Positions 37,591-45,707 of a stretch of 64,000 nt of DNA are shown here, piece by piece. Under the pieces are notes generated by a model that saw only the letters and a list, made by a program, of their open reading frames with translations, was not told where the DNA came from and did not search any database. The DNA is from Streptomyces sp. CC208A (GTDB lineage: Bacteria; Actinomycetota; Actinomycetes; Streptomycetales; Streptomycetaceae), in contig NZ_JASCXN010000012.1 in NCBI RefSeq assembly GCF_030010625.1, positions 1-64,000 on the forward strand, read 5' to 3'. The translations under genes were made by a program, and so were the position numbers. Numbering within the stretch: the stretch's first letter is position 1; every line of letters begins with the position of its first letter.

Positions 37591-38334
37591 ATGGACGGAC
37601 GGCTGCTGCACGTCTTCGACATGGACGGCACGCTGCTGCGGGACACCTCGGCCAGTCTGGAGATCGCAGCCAGGCTCGGCTGCCTCGACGAACTGCGCGC
37701 CCTGGAAGCCGAGTTCGCCGCCGGGGGCATCGACACCCGGGGCTTCGCCGCCGCGCTGTACGGGCTGTGGCGGGAGCTGACCCCCGCCGTCGTCGCCGAG
37801 GCGTTCGACGGAGCGCCCTGGATCGGCGGCCTCGCCGACGTCCTCGCGGACATCCGGAGCCGGGGCGACCGGGTCGTCGTCGTCACCATGTCGCCGGACT
37901 TCTTCGCCGGCCGGCTGCGCGGCCTCGGCGTCGACGACGTGGTGGCCTCCGGCTTCCCGCCGCCGCCCTTCCGGTCGGCGCCCGACCCCGCCAGGATCCT
38001 CGTCCCCGAGGACAAGGTGACCGCCGTCGACCGGCTCCGCACCGCCCTCGGCCTCGACCGGCACTCCTGCGTCGCCTACGGCGACTCGGGCTCCGACGTG
38101 CCCCTCTTCTCCGTCCTCCGCCACACCGTCGCCGTCAACGCCTCCCCGACCCTGCGCGCCCTGGCCGGCGCCGGCTACGACGGCGACGACCTGCGGGCCG
38201 CGTACGCCCTGGGCAGGGAGCTGCGCGCCCGCGCCGGAGACGGCACGGGCGCGGTCCGGACCAGAACTGGTTCGTGGCGTCGACGCGGGCGACACGTGGA
38301 GGACGGGGCCGGGGCGGGGAGTCGGCGGTGGTGA
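37591..38334 (+). CDS. HAD family phosphatase (SerB-like)
   Basis: A 247-residue haloacid-dehalogenase-type phosphatase. Motif I is FDMDGTLLRDTS, motif II Thr in VVVVTMSPDFF, motif III Lys in VPEDKVTAVD and motif IV YGDSGSDVPLF, so all catalytic elements are intact. The spacing resembles phosphoserine phosphatase. ATG 37591 is preferred to GTG 37585 because the G-rich ribosome site is then better spaced. The last 30 residues (Arg/Gly-rich) overlap an antisense gene remnant and look non-conserved, so the original C-terminus may have been replaced after a deletion. Confidence 0.83.
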   Translation: MDGRLLHVFDMDGTLLRDTSASLEIAARLGCLDELRALEAEFAAGGIDTRGFAAALYGLWRELTPAVVAEAFDGAPWIGGLADVLADIRSRGDRVVVVTMSPDFFAGRLRGLGVDDVVASGFPPPPFRSAPDPARILVPEDKVTAVDRLRTALGLDRHSCVAYGDSGSDVPLFSVLRHTVAVNASPTLRALAGAGYDGDDLRAAYALGRELRARAGDGTGAVRTRTGSWRRRGRHVEDGAGAGSRRW

Positions 38335-38418
38335 GCTCGACGTGGTCGACGTCGGGCAGCCCGGCGGCGCGACGAGGGTGCCGGCGACGAGACCCGGACC
38401 GACGGTGAGGGGGCGCAT
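38240..38418 (-). pseudogene. 5' remnant of an unidentified gene
   Basis: An ATG at 38418 has an excellent ribosome site (GGAGG at 38424-38428) and opens MRPLTVGPGLVAGTLVA. About 17 codons later the plausible coding sense moves to another frame (GLPDVDHVELTTADSPP, then VARVDATNQFWSGP), which then merges into the HAD gene tail. It looks like the start of a truncated, frameshifted gene. The family is not recognised. The palindrome upstream suggests it was once controlled by a LacI-type protein. Confidence 0.4.
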
Positions 38419-38457
38419 CGGTGCCTCCTGTGGTGGGGGAGGGCGGCCCGGACGCGG

Positions 38458-38471
38458 GGAAAGTGCTTTCC
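38458..38471 (-). promoter_or_regulatory. LacI-type palindrome upstream of the gene remnant
   Basis: GGAAAG, TG, CTTTCC: an inverted repeat with an asymmetric two-base centre, 40 bp before the remnant's ATG. It resembles AGAAAGCGCTTTCT before the pectate lyase gene at 50876-50889. Confidence 0.5.
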
Positions 38472-38515
38472 GGCGCTGGCGGAGACGCTGAGGCGGGCGC
38501 CGGAGGCGCGGCAAC

Positions 38516-38704
38516 ATGCTCATGGACGTGAACGCTCCTGGGGCCAGCGGTCATTGGTTTGACCAGTCGGTCTACCTCGGCGGCACCGCCCCCAGCACGC
38601 TCGTGTGCGCCGGACACATCCGCGCCCACCACGAGGCCGCGGCCCCTCTCGCCGACGCCCTCTTCCGGACCGAGCGCCCGCCGCACTGCCTCCACTGGTT
38701 CTGA
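38516..38704 (+). CDS. Possible small protein, 62 aa
   Basis: A frame starting MLMDVNAPGASGHWFDQSVY and ending PHCLHWF. It has Cys and His residues (VCAGHIRAHHE) but no known motif, and no strong ribosome site is visible before the ATG. It could be a real small gene, a fragment, or chance. Weak call. Confidence 0.2.
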   Translation: MLMDVNAPGASGHWFDQSVYLGGTAPSTLVCAGHIRAHHEAAAPLADALFRTERPPHCLHWF

Positions 38705-38730
38705 GCGAGCCCGGGCGCGGCGCGCGGGCC

Positions 38731-39114
38731 TCAGGCCTCCCCGGGCCAGGCGTCGCTGCGCCAGGCGCGTTCCTCGACGCCCCGGTCCCGGTGGGCGGCG
38801 AGCGCGGAGGCGAGGTCCCCGTGGACCGCGACGGCCACGCGCCCGTCCCCGAGCGGCCCGCCCTCGGGGGCGGCGGCGAGTTCGAGCCCCCGCCCCTCGG
38901 CGGCGAGCCGCACCGCCGCCTCCGACACGGCGAGCCTGCCCCCGTCGGACCACCCGCGCAGCCCGGTCAGATCCAGCACCACGGGCCCGGTGCCCCGCGC
39001 GAGCGCCCACCCGACGGCCCCCTGGAACCGGCCCACGGCCTCCTGCCCCAGGAACCCGGCCAGCGAGAGCACGCCGAGGCCGGGGTGGATCGTGTAACGC
39101 CACTCGATGGTCAT
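38731..39114 (-). CDS. STAS-like domain protein
   Basis: A 127-residue protein resembling anti-sigma-factor antagonists. The segment GPVVLDLTGLRGWSDGGRLA matches the STAS central strand and loop, where a phosphorylatable Ser normally lies (Ser in GWSDGG). The N-terminal strand-turn-strand (YTIHPGLGVLSLAGFLGQEA) and the later VRLAAEGRGLELAA helix-strand also fit. Such proteins act by partner switching with anti-sigma kinases in Streptomyces; no kinase gene is adjacent. Convergent with the small doubtful frame and divergent from the DUF6193 gene. Confidence 0.7.
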   Translation of the reverse strand: MTIEWRYTIHPGLGVLSLAGFLGQEAVGRFQGAVGWALARGTGPVVLDLTGLRGWSDGGRLAVSEAAVRLAAEGRGLELAAAPEGGPLGDGRVAVAVHGDLASALAAHRDRGVEERAWRSDAWPGEA

Positions 39115-39404
39115 CGTCGTCTCTCCTCGCTCCCGGCCACGCCCCGGCCGTCCGCAGCATCCTCACCCGAGAGGCGTCCCCCGTGCACGACGGTCCACGG
39201 ATCGGTCACCCGTCCTGAGATACGGACACCTCGGGGCGGTACCCGCAAGGGGACACGTCCGTCAGGCCGCCCGGTCCGCGGTGGGTGCTCCGCTCGTGCG
39301 GCCGACAGCGCCACCCCCGTACGTGGGGGGCGTCGATCCGGACGGCGGTCCACCGGCTGAACAGGGGGAGCCGGCAGCCTGGGGTCCGGGGCAGAATCGT
39401 CGCC

Positions 39405-40190
39405 ATGCCGACGCCTCCCGAACCCGCTGCCCTGTACCCGGATATCGCGGAGGCCGGCAGCCTCGCCGCCGCGCTCCGCACCGTGGCGGCCGGTGCCCTC
39501 GACGACGTACCCCTGACCTCCCCGGCGGCCGATCCGCTTTCCGGCGCGCACGTCGAGAGCGTGCTGCCGCACCGGCGGGCGATGAGCATCACGGCGTGGG
39601 CCCGCGAGCGGAGGTGGTCGGTCGCGGCCGGCGAACCCCTCCTGGGCCTGGCCCTCGTCGAGGGCGCGACGGACGACCTGGCGCAGGTCGCACGGGCCGC
39701 GCGGGCGTGGCACGACGGAGAGCCCGCGGAAGGCGTCCAAGCCGCTGCTCCCTTCGCGCGCCCGACCGGCCGTTCCGAGCTGACCGACCCCGACCCCGCA
39801 CGCCTGGTGGATTCCGAGTGGCGGTACCTGCGTACGGAAGCGGCCCGGCTGGCGTACCCCTGGCGGGAGCCGTACCGGGCCCTGGTCGAAGCGGCGTACG
39901 CGGAACCGGCACTGAGGGCCCTCTACCCGTTCACGAGCCACTGGGCACTGCGCTTCTCCGCCGCGACCCGTCCGCATCTGGACGTCGTGGGGCCGAACCT
40001 GGGCCTGGACAGCGACGGTGGGTACGCGGTGGCGCTCCTGATGACGGAGAGGGGGCGCACCTTCGGTACGGCCTGCGAGGCGGTCGCGGAGGCGGTGCGG
40101 CTGCTGCCGGACGGGACCGGGGCCGTACGGTACGGGGCTTCGCCACCGGGGACCGCGGGAAAACCGGTCGATACGGTGGAGGAAGGCTGA
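39405..40190 (+). CDS. DUF6193 family protein
   Basis: A 261-residue cytosolic protein. It matches what I know of DUF6193, annotated in Streptomyces as natural-product-biosynthesis-associated: ALYPDIAEAGSLAAALRTVA at the start, EWRYLRTEAARLAYPWREPY centrally, and FTSHWALRFSAATRPHLDVV later. No catalytic motif can be named. It is 67 bp ahead of the RidA gene on the same strand. No biosynthetic cluster surrounds it here, so the family label carries little functional meaning. Confidence 0.72.
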   Translation: MPTPPEPAALYPDIAEAGSLAAALRTVAAGALDDVPLTSPAADPLSGAHVESVLPHRRAMSITAWARERRWSVAAGEPLLGLALVEGATDDLAQVARAARAWHDGEPAEGVQAAAPFARPTGRSELTDPDPARLVDSEWRYLRTEAARLAYPWREPYRALVEAAYAEPALRALYPFTSHWALRFSAATRPHLDVVGPNLGLDSDGGYAVALLMTERGRTFGTACEAVAEAVRLLPDGTGAVRYGASPPGTAGKPVDTVEEG

Positions 40191-40257
40191 GAGGGTGCCC
40201 TGGTCCAGGGACCGGGGCCGGTGAGGGCCCGGGCCGTCGTCGCCGAGAGGAATCCCC

Positions 40258-40668
40258 GTGCCCCGTGCCGTCCGTCTCATCCGCTCCGCCACCCTGTCCG
40301 ACGTCGCCGAGTACGCGTACGCGGCGACCGCGCCCGCCGGCGCCCGGCTGATCTTTCTGGCCGGTTCCTGTCCGCTCGACGCCGACGGCGGGACCGTCGC
40401 GGTAGGGGATGTCGCCGGTCAGGCGGCGGCCTGTGTCCAGAACCTGCGGACGGCGCTGAAGGACGCCGGGGCCGGGATCGAGGACGTCATCAGCACCCGC
40501 GTGCTCGTCGCGACGACCCGTCGGGACGAGCTGGTGGCCGCCTGGAAGGTCGTCCGGGACGCCTTCGGCGACCATGACGTGCCGAGCACCCTGATGGGCG
40601 TCACGGTGCTCGGCTACGACGACCAGCTCGTCGAGATCGAGGCCGTCGCCGCCGTCCTCGACGCCTGA
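40258..40668 (+). CDS. RidA/YjgF/YER057c family protein
   Basis: A 136-residue RidA-like protein. RidA proteins hydrolyse reactive enamine/imine intermediates released by PLP enzymes. Typical elements are LIFLAGSCPLDADGGTVAVG, QAAACVQNLRTALKDAG and a C-terminal LVEIEAVAAV. The conserved Arg that salt-bridges the substrate carboxylate is seen in ISTRVLVAT, a pattern (S-T-R-V-L-V) of a RidA subfamily. Start GTG 40258. It follows the DUF6193 gene and converges with the gene at 40676. Confidence 0.88.
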   Translation: MPRAVRLIRSATLSDVAEYAYAATAPAGARLIFLAGSCPLDADGGTVAVGDVAGQAAACVQNLRTALKDAGAGIEDVISTRVLVATTRRDELVAAWKVVRDAFGDHDVPSTLMGVTVLGYDDQLVEIEAVAAVLDA

Positions 40669-40675
40669 CCGCGCC

Positions 40676-41287
40676 TCAGGCGGGGCGGGACCACAGCGTC
40701 AGGTCGCTGGAGGTGGCCACCGCGAGCGTCCGCCCGGAGGGGGAGAAGCCGGCGGCGCGCAGCGTCGACCAGGTGGAGTGGAGGACGTGCCACCAGCCCT
40801 CGGTGTGCGGCGGCCGGTGCCAGTTCCCGCCGTTGTCCGAGAGCAGGACCCGGTGGTTCGGCCAGTCGGGGGCCTCGACGTCCACCGTCCAGCCGTCGCC
40901 GCTCGTGCGGTGCGGCCCGCCGCCGGACAGCCCCGCGACGCGCACCCGCCGCCCGGCGAGCGGGCCGATCCTGGGGCACGAGAGGTCGGGCGTGCCGTCC
41001 GGCCCGTCGTCCTCCGGATCCCGGTCCCGTGCGAGCCGTTCGCCCGTCACCGCGTCGAAGACGCCGTACCCGGCGGAGGACACGGCCATCACCAGGTCGT
41101 GGCCGGTGGCGGGGTCCACCCCGAAGCCGATGCCGGTGAGCCCGCCGACGGCGGCGTGGCCGCCGAAGACGTTCCGCCACGGCTCCGGCGCCGGGACGAC
41201 CGGAGCATCGAGGAGGCGGCGGCGCAGCGCCTCCTGGTACGGGGACAGGGCGGGGGCACCGGTGCCCGGCGCGGTCTTCCTGCGCAT
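40676..41287 (-). CDS. Hypothetical protein, 203 aa
   Basis: No family recognised. A short N-terminal helix (YQEALRRRLLDA) is followed by repeated beta-type segments: GIGFGVDPATGHDLVMAVSS, GYGVFDAVTGERLA, HRVLLSDNGGNWH and GFSPSGRTLAVATSSDLTLW. The last reads like a WD40/beta-propeller blade, so the protein may be a partial propeller. Cytosolic, no signal peptide. It precedes, on the same strand, nothing obviously related; the threonylcarbamoyl-AMP synthase gene lies 52 bp upstream. Confidence 0.65.
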   Translation of the reverse strand: MRRKTAPGTGAPALSPYQEALRRRLLDAPVVPAPEPWRNVFGGHAAVGGLTGIGFGVDPATGHDLVMAVSSAGYGVFDAVTGERLARDRDPEDDGPDGTPDLSCPRIGPLAGRRVRVAGLSGGGPHRTSGDGWTVDVEAPDWPNHRVLLSDNGGNWHRPPHTEGWWHVLHSTWSTLRAAGFSPSGRTLAVATSSDLTLWSRPA

Positions 41288-41339
41288 GCCCCGATCATGA
41301 CGGACCGCCCTCCACCCCAGGGGGCGGAGGGCGGAGACC

Positions 41340-41984
41340 TCAGCGGACGGCCAGGTCCGGTACGACCCTCCGGAGTTCGGCCGCCGGCAGGACGCCGTCG
41401 CGGACGAGGACCGGGGTGGCGCCGCTCAGGTCCACGATCGACGAGGAGACCGCGCCGGCGGTGCGACCGCCGTCGAGGTACACCGCCACGGAATCACCCA
41501 GCATCGCCTGGGCGGCGTCGCAGTCCTGCGGGGACGGGTGGTCCGTGAGGTTGGCGCTGGAGACGGCCAGCGGGCCCGTCGCCGCGAGGAGGTCGAGCGC
41601 GAGCGGATGGTCGGGCATGCGGACGGCCACCGTGCCGCCCGTCTCGCCGAGGTCCCAGTCCAGGGACGAGCGGTGGCGGACCACCAGGGTCAGCCCGCCC
41701 GGCCAGAAGGCGTCGACCAACGCCCTCGCCGCGTCGGGGAGTTCGTCCGTCAGCTCGCCGAGGGCGGCGGCCGAGTCGACCAGGACGGGGGAGGGCTTGT
41801 GGCGGCCGCGGCCCTTCGCCGCGAGCAGCGCGGCGACCGCCTTCGGGTCGAAGGCGTCCGCCCCGACCCCGTACACGGTGTCGGTCGGCAGGACCACCAG
41901 TTCACCGCGCCGCACCGCGGCAGCGGCCTCGCCGAGGCCCGCCGCGCGGGCCGCGGGATCGGAACAGTCGAAGCGGGACGTCAC
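41340..41984 (-). CDS. L-threonylcarbamoyladenylate synthase (Sua5/YrdC family)
   Basis: A 214-residue enzyme that makes threonylcarbamoyl-AMP from threonine, bicarbonate and ATP for the t6A modification of ANN-decoding tRNAs. Motifs: VVLPTDTVYGVGADAFD, AAKGRGRHKPSPVLVDS, GGTVAVRMPDHPLALDL, SSANLTDHPSPQD and PSILDL-like SSIVDLSGATPVLVRDG. It lacks the extra Sua5 C-terminal domain. The Streptomyces housekeeping copy sits, as I recall, by prfA and atp genes, so this may be a paralogue. GTG 41984 overlaps the stop of the carbonic anhydrase gene, giving translational coupling. Confidence 0.88.
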   Translation of the reverse strand: MTSRFDCSDPAARAAGLGEAAAAVRRGELVVLPTDTVYGVGADAFDPKAVAALLAAKGRGRHKPSPVLVDSAAALGELTDELPDAARALVDAFWPGGLTLVVRHRSSLDWDLGETGGTVAVRMPDHPLALDLLAATGPLAVSSANLTDHPSPQDCDAAQAMLGDSVAVYLDGGRTAGAVSSSIVDLSGATPVLVRDGVLPAAELRRVVPDLAVR

Positions 41985-42616
41985 GCCGGAGCGCCCTCCT
42001 CCTGTGCCACGACCCCGTGCGTGGTGACCAGGCGGGCCTTGCCCCCGGCCAGCTCGTAGCCGAGCCCGACGACGGCGATCTCCCCTGCCGCCACCTGCTC
42101 GGACAGCAGCCGGGAGCGGTCCAGGAGCAGGTCCGCGGTGTGCCGGATGTGCTCGTCGATGATGTCGCTGTCCGCCGTCAGACCGGCGTTCCTGGCCGCC
42201 AGGATGCTCGGCGTCACCCGCTCCACCACGTCCCGCACGAAGCCGCCCGCCGCGAAACCGTCCTCCACGGCCGCGCGGGCCGCGGCGACCGCGCCGCAGG
42301 AGTCGTGCCCGAGCACGACCACGAGGCGCGCGCCGAGGACGCTCGTCGCGTACTCCACGCTGCCCAGGACCTCGGGACCGAGGACGTGACCGGCGGTGCG
42401 GACGACGAACAGGTCACCAAGGCCCCGGTCGAAGATGATCTCGGCCGCGAGCCGGGAGTCGGAACAGCCGAGGATGACGGCGAACGGGTCCTGGCCGGGC
42501 GCGAGCTCCGCACGACGGGCGGCGTCCTGGTTCGGGTGCTCGGGCGTGCCGGAGACGAAACGACGGTTGCCTTCGAGGAGGGCGTCAAGGGCAAGAGCCG
42601 GAGAAGTTCTGGGCAT
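41981..42616 (-). CDS. Beta-carbonic anhydrase
   Basis: A 211-residue enzyme interconverting CO2 and bicarbonate. Zinc ligands are Cys51, His104 and Cys107 (CSDSRL and GHDSCGA), with the catalytic Asp53-Arg55 pair, so the active site is complete. The gene overlaps the threonylcarbamoyl-AMP synthase gene by four bases and is divergent from a SulP transporter whose family includes bicarbonate importers. I infer a local bicarbonate supply unit. ATG 42616 has a usable purine-rich site upstream. Confidence 0.92.
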   Translation of the reverse strand: MPRTSPALALDALLEGNRRFVSGTPEHPNQDAARRAELAPGQDPFAVILGCSDSRLAAEIIFDRGLGDLFVVRTAGHVLGPEVLGSVEYATSVLGARLVVVLGHDSCGAVAAARAAVEDGFAAGGFVRDVVERVTPSILAARNAGLTADSDIIDEHIRHTADLLLDRSRLLSEQVAAGEIAVVGLGYELAGGKARLVTTHGVVAQEEGAPA

Positions 42617-43058
42617 GACGCCACCCTATGCGCGCCACCCGCCCCCCGCGCCACCCGGTTCAGCCCCGTCCCGCCCCGCTGTGACGGAATCCACCCCTCC
42701 CAGGGAGCACCGTGCGACGGCTGCGCCCGCTCCCGCTCCGATGCGCCCCTCCCGTGTCCGCGTGAGCGGCGCCCGCGTCCGACGCGCCCTGCGTGTCGGA
42801 GCGCCCCCGCGCCGCTCCGACGGCGGTTCACGTCACGTACCGCTCGCTTCCGGCCGGAAACCGGCCGCAGCCACCGACGGCGCCGCTCCCTCTCCCCCGC
42901 CACCACTATCCTGCGGCCAACGCCCCGCTGCCCGCCGCCCGATCCCGGGCCCTCCCCGCGGCTCCGGCGCCCGGCCCCGCCACCACGCCCGGACGCCCCG
43001 CACACCGGCTCCAGCGCACCCCGCCCGATCACCTCCCACCCGTGAGGGGTCATCCCGC
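42617..43058. other. Divergent intergenic region, 442 bp
   Basis: It separates the carbonic anhydrase and SulP genes. It is unusually pyrimidine-rich on the plus strand (long CCC/GCC runs) with scattered inverted GC pairs such as CGTCCGACGCG and CGCTCCGACGG near 42775-42825, but I find no clear operator, RNA or gene. It must hold both promoters. Confidence 0.5.
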
Positions 43059-44600
43059 ATGCCGCTTTTCCCTTCCGCCTCCTCCTTCCCCCACCTCCGG
43101 CAGGACCTCGCCGCCTCCCTCGTCGTCTTCCTCGTCGCCCTGCCGCTCTGCGTCGGCGTCGCCGTCGCCTCCGGCGTCCCCGCCGAACTCGGCCTGATCA
43201 CCGGCATCGTCGGCGGACTGGTCACCGGCCTGATGCGCGGCAGCAGCCTCCAGGTCTCCGGCCCCGCCGCCGGCCTCACCGTCCTCGTCCTGGAGGCCGT
43301 GCGGAGCTTCGGTCTCGCCGCCCTCGGCGTGATCGTCCTCCTCGCGGGGCTGCTCCAGATCGGCCTGGGCCTGCTGCGCTGGGGACGCTGGTTCCGGGCC
43401 ATCTCGCTCTCGGTCGTCGAGGGCATGCTCGCCGGGATCGGGCTCGTGATCGTCGCGGGGCAGCTGTACGCGGCCGCCGGCGTCACCGCCCCGGACGGCG
43501 GCTTCGCCCGGCTGGCCGGGCTGCCCGGGGCCCTCGTCGGCGCGCTCTCCGAGCCGGGGGCCGTCGCCTCCGTGGCCGTCGCCGCCGGGACGGTCCTGGT
43601 GATCGTCGTCTGGCCGCGGGTGCCGGGGCGGGCCGGCCGGCTCCCGGGGGCGCTCGTCGCCGTCCTCCTCGCGGGGCTCCTGACCGCCTTGTGCGGGCTG
43701 CCCGTCGAGACGGTCCGGGTCGACGGCGTCCTGGCCGCGATCAGCCCGCCCGACGCCGGCGCCTTCGCCATGCTCGCCGAGCCCGCCCTCCTCGGCACCG
43801 TCCTGGCCTTCGCGCTCATCGCCTCCGCCGAGTCGCTGTTCAGCGCGGCGGCCGTCGACCGCCTGCACGACGGGCCGCCCACCGCGTACGACCGCGAACT
43901 GGTCGCCCAGGGCGTCGGCAACACGGTGTGCGGTCTCCTCGGCGCCCTGCCGCTGACCGCCGTGATCGTCCGCAGCGCGGCCAACGTCCGGGCCGGCGCC
44001 CGGACCCGCGCCTCCCGGGTGCTGCACGGTGCCTGGCTGCTGGTCTTCGCGGCGCTGCTGCCGGGGGCGCTCGCGTACGTGCCGCTGCCCGCGCTCGCCG
44101 GGATCCTCGTGCACGCCGGCTGGAGGCTCATACCCTTCCGGGGGCTCGTCGCCCTCTGGCGCGGTCACCGGGGCGAGGCGGCGATCCTCGCCGTGACGGC
44201 GGCGGCGATCGTCGCGGTCGGCATGCTCGAAGGGGTGCTCGTCGGGCTCGGTCTCGCTGTCGCCATGGCCGCCTGGGAGGCGTCCCACCTCCGCGTGGAC
44301 CACCACACCGACGAACCCTCCGCCGCGGGCGTGCTCCGCGTGCGGCTCAGCGGCGGCGCCACCTTCCTCCGGCTGCCGAAGCTCCTCGACACCCTCGAAG
44401 CGCTGCCGCGCGACCGGCCCGTCGAGGTGGACCTGTCCGGCCTGCACCACCTCGACCACGCCTGCCGCGCCGCGGTGACCGCCTGGGCCGAACGGCACAC
44501 GGCCGCCGGAGCCCACCCCGTACGCCTCCACCCCTTCCCCGGCCGGCGACCGGGCACGGGACCGGACCCGGAACCGGCCCCCACGCACGCCGGACCGTGA
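43059..44600 (+). CDS. SulP family anion permease with STAS domain
   Basis: A 513-residue membrane transporter. About eleven hydrophobic spans occupy residues 15-410, opening with DLAASLVVFLVALPLCVGVA and GLITGIVGGLVTGLMRGS, with the SulP motif SGPAAGLTVLVLEAV and ASAESLFSAAAVDRLHDG. A C-terminal cytosolic STAS domain (about 430-490) contains VEVDLSGLHHLDHACRAAV. SulP proteins carry sulfate, bicarbonate or dicarboxylates; the BicA/DauA-type start and the divergent carbonic anhydrase favour bicarbonate, by inference. Its 3' end comes within 8 bp of the next, convergent gene. Confidence 0.9.
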   Translation: MPLFPSASSFPHLRQDLAASLVVFLVALPLCVGVAVASGVPAELGLITGIVGGLVTGLMRGSSLQVSGPAAGLTVLVLEAVRSFGLAALGVIVLLAGLLQIGLGLLRWGRWFRAISLSVVEGMLAGIGLVIVAGQLYAAAGVTAPDGGFARLAGLPGALVGALSEPGAVASVAVAAGTVLVIVVWPRVPGRAGRLPGALVAVLLAGLLTALCGLPVETVRVDGVLAAISPPDAGAFAMLAEPALLGTVLAFALIASAESLFSAAAVDRLHDGPPTAYDRELVAQGVGNTVCGLLGALPLTAVIVRSAANVRAGARTRASRVLHGAWLLVFAALLPGALAYVPLPALAGILVHAGWRLIPFRGLVALWRGHRGEAAILAVTAAAIVAVGMLEGVLVGLGLAVAMAAWEASHLRVDHHTDEPSAAGVLRVRLSGGATFLRLPKLLDTLEALPRDRPVEVDLSGLHHLDHACRAAVTAWAERHTAAGAHPVRLHPFPGRRPGTGPDPEPAPTHAGP

Positions 44601-44607
44601 GACGGCG

Positions 44608-45336
44608 TCAGACCGTCGCCTCCCACGCCCGCGTCAGCCCGTCCAGCCAGGCGGGTGGCAGCTCGGCCGCGTCCCACTCCTCCCGCAGTTCCTCCGGGGA
44701 CGCGGCGAGCCGCTCCAGGACGGCGAGGCTCGTGGGGGAGTGGACCAGGGTGTAGCGGCCGTGGATGGCGATGGCGCTGCCCGGCCCGTACGTGGCGTAC
44801 AGCCGCTCCAGATGGGCCCGGTGGTCGGCGGCGAACCGCGTGAGCCTGCCCGGATAGGCGGCCCGCTGCCGGGCCCCCATCGTCGCGAGCAGGGCCGCGA
44901 GCACCTGCTCGGTGACCTCGGGGTCGAGGTCGGACTCCGCCGAGAAGGAGAGGTGGAGCGGTACGACCGCGACCTTGGCCCGCTCGACCTCCATCCGGCC
45001 GACCGGCGGCCGGGCGTCCTGCTCCTCGCCGGCGTCCGCCGCGACGGCCGCGCTCAGCGCCCGGTCGGCGAGACCGGCGAGCCCTTCGGTGACGGCCCGT
45101 GAGCCGTCGCGCCAGCCCGCGGCGTACGGCTCGCCGCTCCCCGGCGGCGCCTCCCGGCCCGTGCCGGTCAGCTCCTCGTGCGCGACGGCGAGCGCGCCCG
45201 CCTCGACGAGGCCGATCAGTTCCTCGGCGTCACCGGAGAACACCCCTGCCCGCGCGAGAAGCTGAAGCAGCGTCGTCCTCGCGTTGTCGACGCTCGCGGC
45301 GTCGAGCGGCAGCCGTTCTTCCCGGGCGGCGGTCAT
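44608..45336 (-). CDS. Conserved hypothetical protein, 242 aa
   Basis: Not recognised. The protein is soluble and acidic, with helical N-terminal part (ARTTLLQLLARAGVFSGDAE), a middle segment VERAKVAVVPLHLSFSAESD and a C-terminal half rich in Arg/Tyr (RQRAAYPGRLTRFAADHRAH, YGPGSAIAIHGRYTLVHSP). The ending, AWLDGLTRAWEATV, overlaps the terminator space of the convergent SulP gene. ATG 45336 is preferred because the upstream in-frame stretch is Arg/Pro-rich. No functional clue from neighbours. Confidence 0.7.
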   Translation of the reverse strand: MTAAREERLPLDAASVDNARTTLLQLLARAGVFSGDAEELIGLVEAGALAVAHEELTGTGREAPPGSGEPYAAGWRDGSRAVTEGLAGLADRALSAAVAADAGEEQDARPPVGRMEVERAKVAVVPLHLSFSAESDLDPEVTEQVLAALLATMGARQRAAYPGRLTRFAADHRAHLERLYATYGPGSAIAIHGRYTLVHSPTSLAVLERLAASPEELREEWDAAELPPAWLDGLTRAWEATV

Positions 45337-45707
45337 CGGTGGTCCTCCTCCTCGCGGTACCGGCGCGTACGGGTGCGGCGGACGCGCCTTCGGGGACGCG
45401 ACGATCACGGGCCCGCGCCACGCTCCCCTCGCGGCGGCGCACGTACGGGACCGGTGATCGGGTCCTCGAACGCCGAGGTTTCCAGCTCGCCGGGCCCTCC
45501 GTCCAGCCGACGTCCCGGCCTCCCTCCCAGCAGGCACGCGGTGCCACCCGGCACTCCGACAGTGACGGAACGCGACGGCCCCGAACCCTCAGGGGTCCCG
45601 ATACCCCTGCCAGGTATAGAGGTAAGAGAGGCCGGGGCGATCATCCGCCGGCGCGGAGACACGAAGTGCCAGGCAGGAGGCCGGGGCCTCCGCGGCCGGG
45701 GGCGGTG
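45337..45707. other. Intergenic region, 371 bp
   Basis: No gene seen. It contains overlapping small inverted repeats near its right end: AGGGGT, six bases, ACCCCT at 45591-45608, and ATACC, seven bases, GGTAT at 45601-45617. These may end the phosphotransferase transcript or mark a promoter of the gene to the left; nothing decides between these. Confidence 0.4.

Noticed and set aside
36052..38523. An 823-codon minus-strand open frame
   Set aside because: Antisense to the FAD oxidoreductase and HAD genes. Only its first codons from 38418 have an independent ribosome site, and these are listed as a remnant.
39405..40190. The DUF6193 gene as evidence of a natural-product cluster
   Set aside because: The family name mentions biosynthesis but no biosynthetic enzymes adjoin it.
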